The notes below the pieces were generated by a model that was not told the DNA's origin, did no database searches, and saw only the letters and a program-made list of their open reading frames with translations. Of a stretch of DNA of 64,000 nucleotides, positions 56,140 to 64,000 are shown one piece after another. Within the stretch, counting starts at the first letter, position 1. The number at the start of each line of letters is the position of its first letter. Location of the stretch: contig CALKJU010000040.1 in the NCBI GenBank assembly GCA_937995535.1, positions 1 to 64,000 of the forward strand, read 5' to 3'. The translations under genes and the position numbers were made by a program. The DNA is from an uncultured Alphaproteobacteria bacterium (GTDB lineage: Bacteria > Pseudomonadota > Alphaproteobacteria > Geminicoccales > Geminicoccaceae).

Positions 56140-57309
56140 ATGCAGGGTGTGAGCGTCGGGAACCGCGATGCGGCCGTGCCGGGCGCGGCGCGCGATCCGC
56201 GTGTCGCGATCCGGCACCGTGCGACGGCGCTCGGCTTCGACGCGGTCGGGTTCGCCCCCGCCGCTGCCGATCCGGCGACGGGGGAGCGCTATCGCCGGTT
56301 CATTGCCCTCGGCCGCCACGGCACGATGGCCTGGCTCGCGCACGACCCGGAGCGGCGAGCCGATCCCCGAGCACTCTGGCCGCAGGCGCGAAGCGCGATC
56401 GTCTGCGCCATGTCCTACGGTCCAGCGGGCGATCCGCTGGCGACGCTGCGCCGGCGCGAGCGCGGCACCATCTCGGTCTACGCCCGCCACCGCGACTATC
56501 ATGATCTGTTGAAGGGACGGCTGAAGCAGCTCGCCGGCTGGCTGCATGGACGAACCGGGGCGGCGGTGAAAGTGTTCGTCGACACCGCACCGATCCTGGA
56601 AAAGCCGCTGGCGCAGCGCGCCGGTGTCGGCTGGCAGGGCAAGCACACCAACCTCGTCTCGCGAGGCTTCGGCTCCTGGCTGTTCCTGGGCGAGATCCTC
56701 ACCGACCTGGCGCTGCCGGCGGACGCACCCGAGATCGACCATTGCGGAAGCTGCCGGCGCTGCCTCGACATCTGCCCGACGGACGCCTTCCCGGCTCCCT
56801 ACCAGCTCGATGCGCGCCGCTGCATCTCCTACCTCACGATCGAGCATAAGGGCCCGATCGGATCCGAGCTGCGGCCCCTGATCGGCAACCGGATCTACGG
56901 CTGCGACGACTGCCTCGCGGTCTGTCCGTGGAACAAGTTCGCGCAACTGGCGCGCGAGGCGGGGCTGCGCGCCCGGCCGGAGCTCGAAGCGCCTGCGCTC
57001 GCCGACCTCGCCACTCTCGACGACGCCGCCTTCCGCCGGCAGTTCGCGGGCTCGCCGATCAAGCGCATCGGCCGCGAGCGCTTCGTGCGCAACGTGCTGA
57101 TCGCGATCGGCAACAGCGGCGACGGCGGGCTCGTGGCGACCGCCGCGGCGCGCCTCGGCGACCCCGCCCCGCTGGTTCGCGCGATGGCGGTATGGGCCTT
57201 GACCCGGCTGCCGGGCGGCAGGGCGGCCCTGGCGACCGGCCCCGGCGCTGAGGGCGACCGCGACGTGCTGGCGGAGTGGCGCGCGGCCGGCCATATCGTC
57301 CAGCCATGA
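56140..57309 (+). CDS. queG: Epoxyqueuosine reductase QueG
   Basis: 389 residues. It reduces epoxyqueuosine to queuosine in tRNA using cobalamin and two 4Fe-4S clusters. Cluster motifs: [12 protein letters not shown] (about 205-216) and CDDCLAVCP (about 256-264); the N-terminal cobalamin-binding region includes [22 protein letters not shown] (split: [26 protein letters not shown]). A C-terminal HEAT-like segment closes the protein. Start is ATG 56140 or GTG 56149. It overlaps the next gene by 4 bases (ATGA). Confidence 0.95.
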   Translation: MQGVSVGNRDAAVPGAARDPRVAIRHRATALGFDAVGFAPAAADPATGERYRRFIALGRHGTMAWLAHDPERRADPRALWPQARSAIVCAMSYGPAGDPLATLRRRERGTISVYARHRDYHDLLKGRLKQLAGWLHGRTGAAVKVFVDTAPILEKPLAQRAGVGWQGKHTNLVSRGFGSWLFLGEILTDLALPADAPEIDHCGSCRRCLDICPTDAFPAPYQLDARRCISYLTIEHKGPIGSELRPLIGNRIYGCDDCLAVCPWNKFAQLAREAGLRARPELEAPALADLATLDDAAFRRQFAGSPIKRIGRERFVRNVLIAIGNSGDGGLVATAAARLGDPAPLVRAMAVWALTRLPGGRAALATGPGAEGDRDVLAEWRAAGHIVQP

Positions 57310-58154
57310 CCCAGCGGCTCCTCGCTTTCGGTTACGGCTACACGGCGGCGGCCCTGGCGCGCCGGCTCGTTGCCAAGGGCTGGACGGTCCTCGGGACCAC
57401 CCGGCGCGCGGACAGGCCCGTCGACGCCGCCCTCGCGCTGCTGCGCTTCGACCGCGACCATCCGCTGCCGGCCTCGGCCTTCGCCGGCGTGACCCACGTG
57501 CTGAGCTCGATCCCGCCCGACGCGGTCGGGGACCCGGTACTCGACCTTCACCTCACCGATCTGCGCGCCGTACCGGGCCTGCGCTGGGTCGGCTGGCTCG
57601 GCACGACCGGGGTCTACGGCGACCATGGCGGGGCCTGGGTCGACGAGACGACGCCACTCGACCCGACGCTCGCCCGCACCGACCGCCGCGCCCGGGCCGA
57701 GCGGGCATGGCTGGCGAGCGGCCTGCCCGTGCACATCTTCCGCCTCGCCGGGATCTACGGGCCCGGCCGCAACGCCTTCGTCAACCTGAAGGACGGGACC
57801 GCGCGCCGGATCGTCAAGCCGGGGCAGGTGTTCTCGCGCATCCATGTCGAGGACATCGCCACCGTGCTGGAGGCCTCGATGGCGCGCCCGAGCCCCGGCG
57901 CCATCTACAATGTGTGCGACGACGAGCCGGCGCCGCCGCAGGACGTGGTGAGCTACGCCGCCGCGCTCATGGGCGTGCCGCCGCCGCCCGAGCAACCCTA
58001 CGAGACGGCCGAGCTGTCGCCGATGGCGCGGACCTTCTACCGCGACAATCGCCGGGTGCGGAACGAGCGGATCAAAGGCGAGCTCGGCGTGCGCCTCGCC
58101 TACCCGACCTATCGCGAGGGCCTGCGGGCGCTGCTGGCGATCGACGGCCGCTGA
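57306..58154 (+). CDS. NAD-dependent epimerase/dehydratase-like (atypical SDR)
   Basis: 282 residues. The N-terminal cofactor loop is [11 protein letters not shown], replacing the classic GxxGxxG, as in YeeZ-like atypical SDRs. It has the [13 protein letters not shown] strand, GIYGPGRNA and [11 protein letters not shown], but lacks a normal YxxxK catalytic pair at the usual place. Function unknown. It is translationally coupled to queG (ATGA), a pairing that recurs in alphaproteobacteria. Confidence 0.88.
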   Translation: MTQRLLAFGYGYTAAALARRLVAKGWTVLGTTRRADRPVDAALALLRFDRDHPLPASAFAGVTHVLSSIPPDAVGDPVLDLHLTDLRAVPGLRWVGWLGTTGVYGDHGGAWVDETTPLDPTLARTDRRARAERAWLASGLPVHIFRLAGIYGPGRNAFVNLKDGTARRIVKPGQVFSRIHVEDIATVLEASMARPSPGAIYNVCDDEPAPPQDVVSYAAALMGVPPPPEQPYETAELSPMARTFYRDNRRVRNERIKGELGVRLAYPTYREGLRALLAIDGR

Positions 58155-58214
58155 GAGCCTTTACCCCGCGGCTCTGTCATGCTCCCGTCATGGCACACCG
58201 GACGGAGAGCGGCA

Positions 58215-59039
58215 TTGGGCAAACAGAACAGCAAGGCCAAGGCCACCGAGACATCGGCTCCGGGCAAGATGAGCCGGAAGGACTTCGAGAAGGAGCTGCG
58301 CAAGCTGCAGGTCGAGCTGGTCCGCCTGCAGAGCTGGGCGGTCGCCGAGGGTGCGCGGATCGTGATCGTCTTCGAAGGCCGTGACACCGCCGGCAAGGGC
58401 GGCGTGATCAGCCGGATCACGCAGCGGACCAGCCCGCGGGTCTACAAGCACGTCGCCCTGCCGAAGCCGTCGGACCGCGAGCGCACCCAGCTCTACCTGC
58501 AGCGTTACCTGGAGCACTTCCCGGCCGCCGGGGAGATCGTGCTGTTCGACCGCTCCTGGTACAATCGCGCCGGTGTGGAGCGGGTGATGGGCTTCTGCAC
58601 TGAAGTCGAGTACGAGCGGTTCCTGCGCCTCGCCCCGTCGTTCGAGCGCTACGCGGTCGACGAGGGGATCATCCTGCTCAAGTACTTCCTCGACGTCAGC
58701 CAGGACGAGCAGCGCCGCCGGTTCGAGGCGCGGATCGCCGACCCGGTCAAGCACTGGAAGCTGAGCCCAATGGACGTCGAATCGGTCCGCCGCTGGTGGG
58801 ACTACAGTGCCGCCTATCAGGCGATGTTCGAGGCGACCGACACCGCGCACGCGCCGTGGTACATCGTGCCGGCGGACGACAAGCGCCGCGCGCGCCTCAA
58901 CCTGATCAGCCACCTGCTCGGCAAGATCCCCTACCGCAAGGTCGAGGTCGAGCTGCCGAAGGTCCCGAAAGCCCCGGTCCCGCCGAAGGACGCCCTGCGC
59001 GAGCTGCGCACCATGCACGTCGTGCCGGCCCGCTTCTGA
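58215..59039 (+). CDS. Polyphosphate kinase 2 family protein
   Basis: 274 residues. Single-domain PPK2 with Walker A GRDTAGKGG (55-63), the lid/Walker B region LFDRSWYNRAGVERVMGFC and KLSPMDVESVRRWWDY. It transfers phosphate between polyphosphate and nucleotides (GDP or ADP) and may regenerate GTP or ATP. TTG 58215 is chosen because GGAGAG precedes it; ATG 58179 upstream gives an odd N-terminus and ATG 58269 would be shorter. Monocistronic on the plus strand. Confidence 0.9.
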   Translation: MGKQNSKAKATETSAPGKMSRKDFEKELRKLQVELVRLQSWAVAEGARIVIVFEGRDTAGKGGVISRITQRTSPRVYKHVALPKPSDRERTQLYLQRYLEHFPAAGEIVLFDRSWYNRAGVERVMGFCTEVEYERFLRLAPSFERYAVDEGIILLKYFLDVSQDEQRRRFEARIADPVKHWKLSPMDVESVRRWWDYSAAYQAMFEATDTAHAPWYIVPADDKRRARLNLISHLLGKIPYRKVEVELPKVPKAPVPPKDALRELRTMHVVPARF

Positions 59040-59046
59040 GGGTCAA

Positions 59047-59230
59047 CTGCCCTCCCGCCTCACGCTGCTCGCGGAGCGGCTCGCGGTGTGCCGGCTTCCG
59101 GCCACAACGCCATGGCCCGCCCTGCCGCCCTCCGGCTTGGTCAGCGTCACGCGCACCGCGGACGAGCTGTCGGTCGTCTGCGCCGACGGCTGGCCGATCG
59201 CGGACGCGGCGGGCCGTGGGGTGGCAGGTC
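59047..59230 (+). pseudogene. Remnant of an ACT-domain protein gene (5' part only)
   Basis: One plus-strand frame reads LTLLAERLAVCRLPATTP, then LVSVTRTADELSVVC, the opening of the ACT-domain proteins of the COG3603 type. The match ends after about 55 codons, with GWQVAA continuing in another frame, just before the end of the RTX gene coming from the other side. No ATG or GTG start exists at the expected place. It looks like a gene truncated by rearrangement. Confidence 0.6.
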
Positions 59231-59246
59231 GCCGCGGCGGCCTCGG

Positions 59247-61115
59247 TCAGGGCAGCAGGTCGTCCGGGACCAGGAGAAAGTTCGCCCGGGTGAGATCGTA
59301 GACCCCGTTGATCCGGATCTCGAACTCGACGGTGGTGAAGTCGGCGTCGCGGTTGCCTTGGACGAAGGTGTCGGTGCCGTCGGTGGTCACGCGAAGCTGG
59401 CCCTTCGCCGTGAAGTCGCCGCTACCGATGAAGCTGAACCACTGCTTGCCATTGTCCTCGGACGCGTCGACCCGCTCCAGATCGATCTTGTAGCGCGCGA
59501 CGACGAACGAGCCGATCGTGTCGATCCCGTTCAGCGCGTCGCTCTCCAGGTGGCTGACGTAGCGGAACACGTCGTTGCCGGCATCGGGCGTGGAGTCGTC
59601 GAGGAAGTCTGCGCCCAGGCCGCCCTGCAGCGTGTCGTTGCCGACGCCGCCCGCGATCGTGTCGTTGCCCGCGCCGCCGAGCAGGGTGTCGTCGCCGACC
59701 TCACCGTTCAGGCTGTCGTCACCGTTGCCGCCGAAGATGGTGTCGTTGCCCTGCTGGCCGAAGAGGACGTCGTTGCCGGTGCCGCCGTCGAGATTGTCGC
59801 GCCGATCGCCGTAGATCACATCGTCGCCGGCGCCGGCGACGACGCTGTCGTCCCCGTCGTCTCCGATGATCAGGTCGTTGCCGTCGCCGCTGTCGAAACT
59901 GGCGGTCGAGATCAGCCCGCCGACGATCATATCGTTGCCGGCGCCGCCGAAGATCGTGTCGCCGCCGTCGCCACCGCGGATCGTGTCGTCGCCGTCGCCG
60001 CCGAAGATGGTGTCGATGCCATCCGCACTCGCCAGGGTGAGCGTGGTGTCGGCCCCGCCGATCAGCAGGTCGTTGCCCACGCCGCCGAACAGGGTGTCGC
60101 CGTCGTTGCCGCCGTCGAGCGTGTCGGCGCCCGCATAGCCGAACAGCCGGTCGTTGCCATCGCCGCCGAACAGGGTGTTGCGGGCCGTGGTGGCGTCGTC
60201 CGACCCGGCGAGAAGCAGGTCGTCGCCCGCATTGCCGAACAGCCGGTCGTTCTCCGAACGGCCGTTCAGCAGGTCGTTCCCGTCGCCGCCGACGAGAAGA
60301 TCGTCACCGGCATTGCCGTAGATGAAGTCGTCGCCCTCGTTGCCGAAGGCCGAGTCGTTGCCGTTGCCGCCGAACAGGCGATCGACGCCGAGCCCGCCGA
60401 TCAGCCGGTCGCTCTCGTCGAAGCCGGAAACGAAGTCGTCGCCGTTGCCGCCCATCGCGGTGTCGCGGCCGGGACCGCCATAGACGAGATCGTTGCCCTC
60501 ACCACCGAACAGTCGACCGAGTCCGTCGCCGCCGTAGAGCCGATCGTTGCCGTTGCCACCGAACAGGAAATCCTCGCCGCTGCCACCATAGAGGCGGTCG
60601 AAGTCGTCCCCGCCGACGAGGAAGTCATTGCCGTCGCTCCCGAAGACCAGGCCCAGGCCCGCTTGGCCGAACAGGCGGTCGTTGCCCGCACCGCCGTACA
60701 TGATGTCGTAGCCGCTGCCACCGAACAGCGTGTCGTTGCCGCTCCCGGCGGCGATCACATCGTCGTCGTCGCCACCGAACAGCAGATTGTTGCCCTCGCC
60801 GCCGAACAGGCGGTCGCGCCCGCTGCCACCGAAGGCCGTATCGTTGCCGTCGCCACCGTACAGGCTGTCGTTGCCATTGCCGCCGAACAGCGTGTCGACG
60901 CCGAGCCCACCGAACTGGATGTCGTTGCCATTGCCGCCGTAGATGCGGTCGCTGTCCTCGTCCCCGGCGAGCCGATCGTTGCCGTCGCCGCCGAAGAGTG
61001 TGTCGTTGCCGGCGCGGCCCGACACACTGTCGTCGCCGCCGAGCGCGTTGATGAAGTCGAACTCGGGCGTGCCGATCAGCCTGTCGTTGCCGGCGGTGCC
61101 GATGATGGTGGCCAC
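59247..61115 (-). CDS. Large RTX calcium-binding repeat protein
   Basis: 622 residues. About 50 nonapeptide repeats (GGxGNDxLF type) run from about 10 to 495, interrupted by a few degenerate blocks. The C-terminal 120 residues form the domain seen at the end of serralysins and other type I substrates (GLGADFLDD, NDVFRYVSHLESD, NGIDTIGSFV, ending LLVPDDLLP), which carries the secretion signal. No catalytic domain is visible, so a structural or adhesive surface role is more likely than a protease or toxin. GTG 61115 follows GGAGGG. It shares direction with the cytochrome gene upstream (89-bp gap). Confidence 0.9.
   Translation of the reverse strand: MATIIGTAGNDRLIGTPEFDFINALGGDDSVSGRAGNDTLFGGDGNDRLAGDEDSDRIYGGNGNDIQFGGLGVDTLFGGNGNDSLYGGDGNDTAFGGSGRDRLFGGEGNNLLFGGDDDDVIAAGSGNDTLFGGSGYDIMYGGAGNDRLFGQAGLGLVFGSDGNDFLVGGDDFDRLYGGSGEDFLFGGNGNDRLYGGDGLGRLFGGEGNDLVYGGPGRDTAMGGNGDDFVSGFDESDRLIGGLGVDRLFGGNGNDSAFGNEGDDFIYGNAGDDLLVGGDGNDLLNGRSENDRLFGNAGDDLLLAGSDDATTARNTLFGGDGNDRLFGYAGADTLDGGNDGDTLFGGVGNDLLIGGADTTLTLASADGIDTIFGGDGDDTIRGGDGGDTIFGGAGNDMIVGGLISTASFDSGDGNDLIIGDDGDDSVVAGAGDDVIYGDRRDNLDGGTGNDVLFGQQGNDTIFGGNGDDSLNGEVGDDTLLGGAGNDTIAGGVGNDTLQGGLGADFLDDSTPDAGNDVFRYVSHLESDALNGIDTIGSFVVARYKIDLERVDASEDNGKQWFSFIGSGDFTAKGQLRVTTDGTDTFVQGNRDADFTTVEFEIRINGVYDLTRANFLLVPDDLLP
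59600..61100 (-). repeat. Tandem 27-bp coding repeats of the RTX protein
   Basis: The DNA shows imperfect 27-bp units (core GGCGGCAACGGCAACGAC on the coding strand) encoding the nonapeptides. The periodicity is in frame throughout, and unit divergence is mostly at third positions and at the variable ninth codon. No spacers are present, so it is not a CRISPR array. Confidence 0.85.
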
Positions 61116-61204
61116 GCGCGTTCCCTCCGCGGAATTCTTGTCGTTCCATCAGCGAGCATGGCAGCCCCGAACGGGCCGGACAAGCCGACCGCCGTCAGGG
61201 ACCG

Positions 61205-64000
61205 TCAGCGGCGCCGGGAGAAATCGACTTCGTCGCTGACCTTCCAGGGCGTGCCGGACGCGTCGAGGTACAGCCGGCGCATCTCGGCGAGGTTGAGCGG
61301 TCGCGAGCCGAGGCGGCCGAACACGGCCATCTGGTGGCCGGTCTCGTCGACAGCGCGGTCCCTGTCGAGGCCCTTGGAGACCGCCAGCGCCGGACGGCGG
61401 GTCACCTTCCAGGCGATCAGCTCGGGCTTCGGCTCGGGGCTGAAACCGTAGAAGTTGGGCTGGCTGTCCGGCGAGGTGAGCTGCAGGACCTTGAGCCCGT
61501 TCCGCCCGTCGGCGACGTAGGCGAAGAGCGACGCATTGGTCGTCGCCACGATCACGTCCTGGGCGTCGTTGAGCTGCCCGTCCGCGGTGTAGCGCTGATA
61601 TTCCCGCGGCTGCTCCGGCCGCTCGACATCGACGATGACGAGGCCGTCGGCACCGGCGGCGACATAGGCGTAGGTGCGGGCGACGTAGACCCGCCGCGCG
61701 TCGGCCATCGGCACCACCGCGCCCTCGACGATCCGCGGCCGGTCGGGGTGGGTGACGTCGACCACCTCGAGCCCGCGGCCGGTGGTGGCGAACAGGTAGC
61801 GGAACTGGACCGCGCTGGACCGCACGTCCGGGAGCGGAAGCACCGCGGCCACCCTGGGGGCCAGCGGCTGGTCGAGGTCGAGCACGACCAGCCCGGCATC
61901 GGCGGCGACATAGAGCCAGGTCCCGGCGATCGTCACGTGGCGTGCGCCGTTCAGGATCCCGCCCTCGTTCCAGGTCATCGCCCGGGTGAGGAAGTTGTTG
62001 CGCGGCTCGTTGTCGTGCAGCGTGTTGACCTCGGTCGCGATCAGCCCCTCCACGCTGTCGGTGATGTAGGCGTAGTTGTAGATCGGGTGGAACGGCTGCT
62101 CCTCGTTCTCGACACGCATCAGGTCGCCCTGGTTGCGCTGCGGCTGGATCGGCTGGTTGGTCGGCAGCGCCACGCAGGTGGCGTCCTTGGAGCGGATCCG
62201 CAGGCTCTGTCCGAGCGGTGAGACCGGGCCGGTCAGGATGCGGTCCGACACACCCTTGTTGGCGATGCTCGCGACGTCGTAGGCGATCGTGCCCTTCGTC
62301 CCTTCGGCGGCGAGAAGGTACTCGCCGCGGAGCTGCACGCAGCGCGTCGTGCCGCCCGACTGGAAGGTCGAGACGTACCCGCCGGCCTCGCCGAGCCAGC
62401 GGATCTCGCGGCCGTTGGCGACATGCCGGGCGTAATGGTCGGGGTAGGCGTAGCGATGCAGGAAGCTGCCGTAGACCGCCTGCGGCTCGTCCCACTCGGT
62501 GACGTTGATCGCCTCGACCCCGCCGTCGAGGCCGAGCCATGCGTTGAAGCCGACGAAGTTGACGAAGTTGGTCCCGAGCAGCAGGAGCTGCGCCATGATG
62601 GCGTTGTTGTCATCCGCCGCGGACAGATGACAGTCGGTACAGGTCTTGGTCTCGATCTTGCGCTCGGTGTGCGGGTAGTGCGGGGCGAAGGCCTGGCTGG
62701 AGTAGCCGGAGGCCGCGATCGGCGGCTGCTGGACGTAGATCCGCTCGCGGTTGATGTTGGTCGAGGAGAGGACCAGGGCGGAAGAGGAGCGCACCGGCGC
62801 GATGATGCCGCCCTTGCTGCTCTGGTGGCGCCCGATCTGGAACATCTCGTCGCGCGCGACCTGGGGATTGTAGCTCGCCCAGTTGCGGGTGATGTCGCCC
62901 TCGAAGTGATGCCGCTCGGTCTTCCAGTTGGCCTCGACCGGCAGATGGCAGCCGCCGCAGGCGGTCGTCCACGAGGTGTGGCAGGTGTAGCAGGCGACCT
63001 CCTCATCGGGATGGGCGAGCATGCTCGGCGGAATTCCGGTTCCCCAGGCGAGGTCGGTCCCCTTGGCCATCAGCTTGGCCCGCGCCGCCTTGGCGTTGTA
63101 GGCCGGGCTCGCCGGGTCGACGGTGTCCTTGACGAGCGTCATCTTCCATTCGAGCTGCGGGTCGAGCATCGAGCGCTGGTAGAGGTCCGGCCCGCGCCAT
63201 TCGAAGCGGCGCCGTCCGTCCGGCGTGCGGAGGAGGGATAGGTCGGTGCCGGCCGGAGGCGCCGCCGGATTGCTCGTGCGCAGGGTCGGATAGGCCTGTG
63301 CGGTGCCGTGGCAGTCCTTGCAGCCGATCTCGACGGCGTCCGCGACCTGACCGTAGAGCAGGCCGTTGCCGTGCCCATCCTGCGCGTAGTGACAGTCGAC
63401 ACAGTGCATGCCGACATCGACATGGATCGAGGACATGTGCACCGCCCGCTCGAACTTGTCGGGCGCGTCGGCCGGCACCAGCCGGCCCTCGGCGTCGAGC
63501 AGGTTGCCCTTGCGGTCACGCTTGAAGATGGCGCGGAAGTTCCAGCCGTGGCCGTGATAGTCGGCGAACTGGGTGTCCTTCGCCTGCGGATTGATGATGG
63601 TCCAGACGTTCTTCAGGAAGTCGAGATCGGCCCACTTGCCGCGCACGACCGCGCCCTCGGGATTGCGGTCGAGCACGTGCCGCTGCTCGGCAATGCCCAG
63701 CTCCTGCTGCTTCTCCGGCCACATCAGCGGCGCGTCGGACTCGTAGTCCCACATCGTGTAGCCGAGATAGGTGTTCATGAACATGTTCGGCTGGTGCATG
63801 TGGCAGATCATGCACTGGCTGGTCGGGATGGCGCGCGTGAACACATGGCCGAGCGGGTGGCCGGACTTGTCCTTGGGGATCGTCGGATCGGCGGTGCGCG
63901 ACAGCCCCTCGTGGCCGAAGGCGGCGTAGGGACCGGAGTGGCGCGGGTCACGATCGTTGGCGTAGACGACGTGGCAGGCGCCACAGCCGGAGGTCCGGAA
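61205..64000 (-). CDS. Multiheme cytochrome c fused to LVIVD propeller repeats (partial)
   Basis: 932 codons are visible; the 5' end lies outside the window. Seven CxxCH heme sites are seen at fragment residues 6-10 (CGACH), 63-67 (CMICH), 200-204 (CVDCH), 227-231 (CKDCH), 337-341 (CYTCH), 348-352 (CGGCH) and 454-458 (CTDCH). From about residue 680 the chain turns into LVIVD-type beta-propeller repeats (GLVVLDL, GLEVVDV, GLVIVDV, GLKVLQL). Export to the periplasm is required for heme attachment, but the signal peptide is not in view. It probably carries electrons in an inorganic or extracellular redox pathway; partner genes should lie further right. Confidence 0.88.
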   Translation of the reverse strand, partial: FRTSGCGACHVVYANDRDPRHSGPYAAFGHEGLSRTADPTIPKDKSGHPLGHVFTRAIPTSQCMICHMHQPNMFMNTYLGYTMWDYESDAPLMWPEKQQELGIAEQRHVLDRNPEGAVVRGKWADLDFLKNVWTIINPQAKDTQFADYHGHGWNFRAIFKRDRKGNLLDAEGRLVPADAPDKFERAVHMSSIHVDVGMHCVDCHYAQDGHGNGLLYGQVADAVEIGCKDCHGTAQAYPTLRTSNPAAPPAGTDLSLLRTPDGRRRFEWRGPDLYQRSMLDPQLEWKMTLVKDTVDPASPAYNAKAARAKLMAKGTDLAWGTGIPPSMLAHPDEEVACYTCHTSWTTACGGCHLPVEANWKTERHHFEGDITRNWASYNPQVARDEMFQIGRHQSSKGGIIAPVRSSSALVLSSTNINRERIYVQQPPIAASGYSSQAFAPHYPHTERKIETKTCTDCHLSAADDNNAIMAQLLLLGTNFVNFVGFNAWLGLDGGVEAINVTEWDEPQAVYGSFLHRYAYPDHYARHVANGREIRWLGEAGGYVSTFQSGGTTRCVQLRGEYLLAAEGTKGTIAYDVASIANKGVSDRILTGPVSPLGQSLRIRSKDATCVALPTNQPIQPQRNQGDLMRVENEEQPFHPIYNYAYITDSVEGLIATEVNTLHDNEPRNNFLTRAMTWNEGGILNGARHVTIAGTWLYVAADAGLVVLDLDQPLAPRVAAVLPLPDVRSSAVQFRYLFATTGRGLEVVDVTHPDRPRIVEGAVVPMADARRVYVARTYAYVAAGADGLVIVDVERPEQPREYQRYTADGQLNDAQDVIVATTNASLFAYVADGRNGLKVLQLTSPDSQPNFYGFSPEPKPELIAWKVTRRPALAVSKGLDRDRAVDETGHQMAVFGRLGSRPLNLAEMRRLYLDASGTPWKVSDEVDFSRRR

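Noticed and set aside
59600-61100. Dense short repeats that could suggest a CRISPR array
   Set aside because: Units are contiguous 27-bp coding repeats without spacers and remain in frame.
59088-61451. Plus-strand ORF of 787 codons rich in Val, Ala and Glu, antisense to the RTX gene
   Set aside because: It is the complement of the 27-bp RTX repeats; its regular pattern follows from the repeat unit, it has no ribosome site or family match, and the minus-strand product has clear RTX and secretion domains.

Overview
The window is about 64 kb of very GC-rich DNA, densely packed with genes that use G/C-ending codons and frequent GTG starts. The gene content points to a metabolically versatile alphaproteobacterium, most likely Rhodospirillales/Geminicoccales-like (inference). 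The evidence is a red-type (form IC) RuBisCO operon with CbbX and CbbR, the bacteriochlorophyll genes bchE-bchJ, a complete alphaproteobacterial general stress response locus (nepR, phyR, histidine kinase, ecfG), and a class II photolyase. The organism is probably a facultative phototroph able to fix CO2. No tRNA, rRNA, CRISPR array, phage or insertion sequence was seen.

Left part (1-13 kb): a partial amino-acid dehydrogenase gene and an iron-containing alcohol dehydrogenase; a three-gene copper operon (DUF2946, DUF1775/YcnI, CopC-CopD fusion); then the Calvin-cycle operon on the minus strand in the order cbbF-cbbP-cbbA-cbbL-cbbS-cbbX-rpe, with cbbR divergent across a 114-bp control region.

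13-30 kb: a 349-bp intergenic region holding an unusually AT-rich stretch with a perfect 11-bp inverted repeat; aspS, rnd, and the vitamin B6 salvage pair pdxY/pdxH; an AraC-type regulator, a VOC protein and an SDR; two tandem paralogous RTX calcium-binding proteins; a four-gene polyamine-type ABC importer; a GMC oxidoreductase and a helix-hairpin-helix protein.

30-45 kb: bchJ and bchE, with a perfect FNR-type dyad over the stop codon of the upstream gene gpsA; a thioesterase, a YdhR-like protein and a LysE exporter; a branched-chain amino-acid type ABC importer whose genes are split, livK-livH-pcm on one side and livM-livG-livF on the other of an opposite-strand DUF3095 gene; a secreted copper-radical (galactose oxidase-like) protein with a D-2-hydroxyacid dehydrogenase.

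44-50 kb: the general stress response module, a class II photolyase, and divergent csbD and PRC-barrel genes, each preceded by a textbook EcfG promoter (GGAAC-N16/17-CGTT). These look like direct targets of the sigma factor encoded 4 kb away.

50-64 kb: a 66-residue MOSC-like mini-protein, a prolyl oligopeptidase, a secreted V8-like protease, a metallophosphoesterase, GST, queG, an epimerase-like protein and a PPK2 kinase; a truncated ACT-domain gene remnant butting against a large RTX protein; and, running off the right edge, a multiheme cytochrome c fused to LVIVD propeller repeats.
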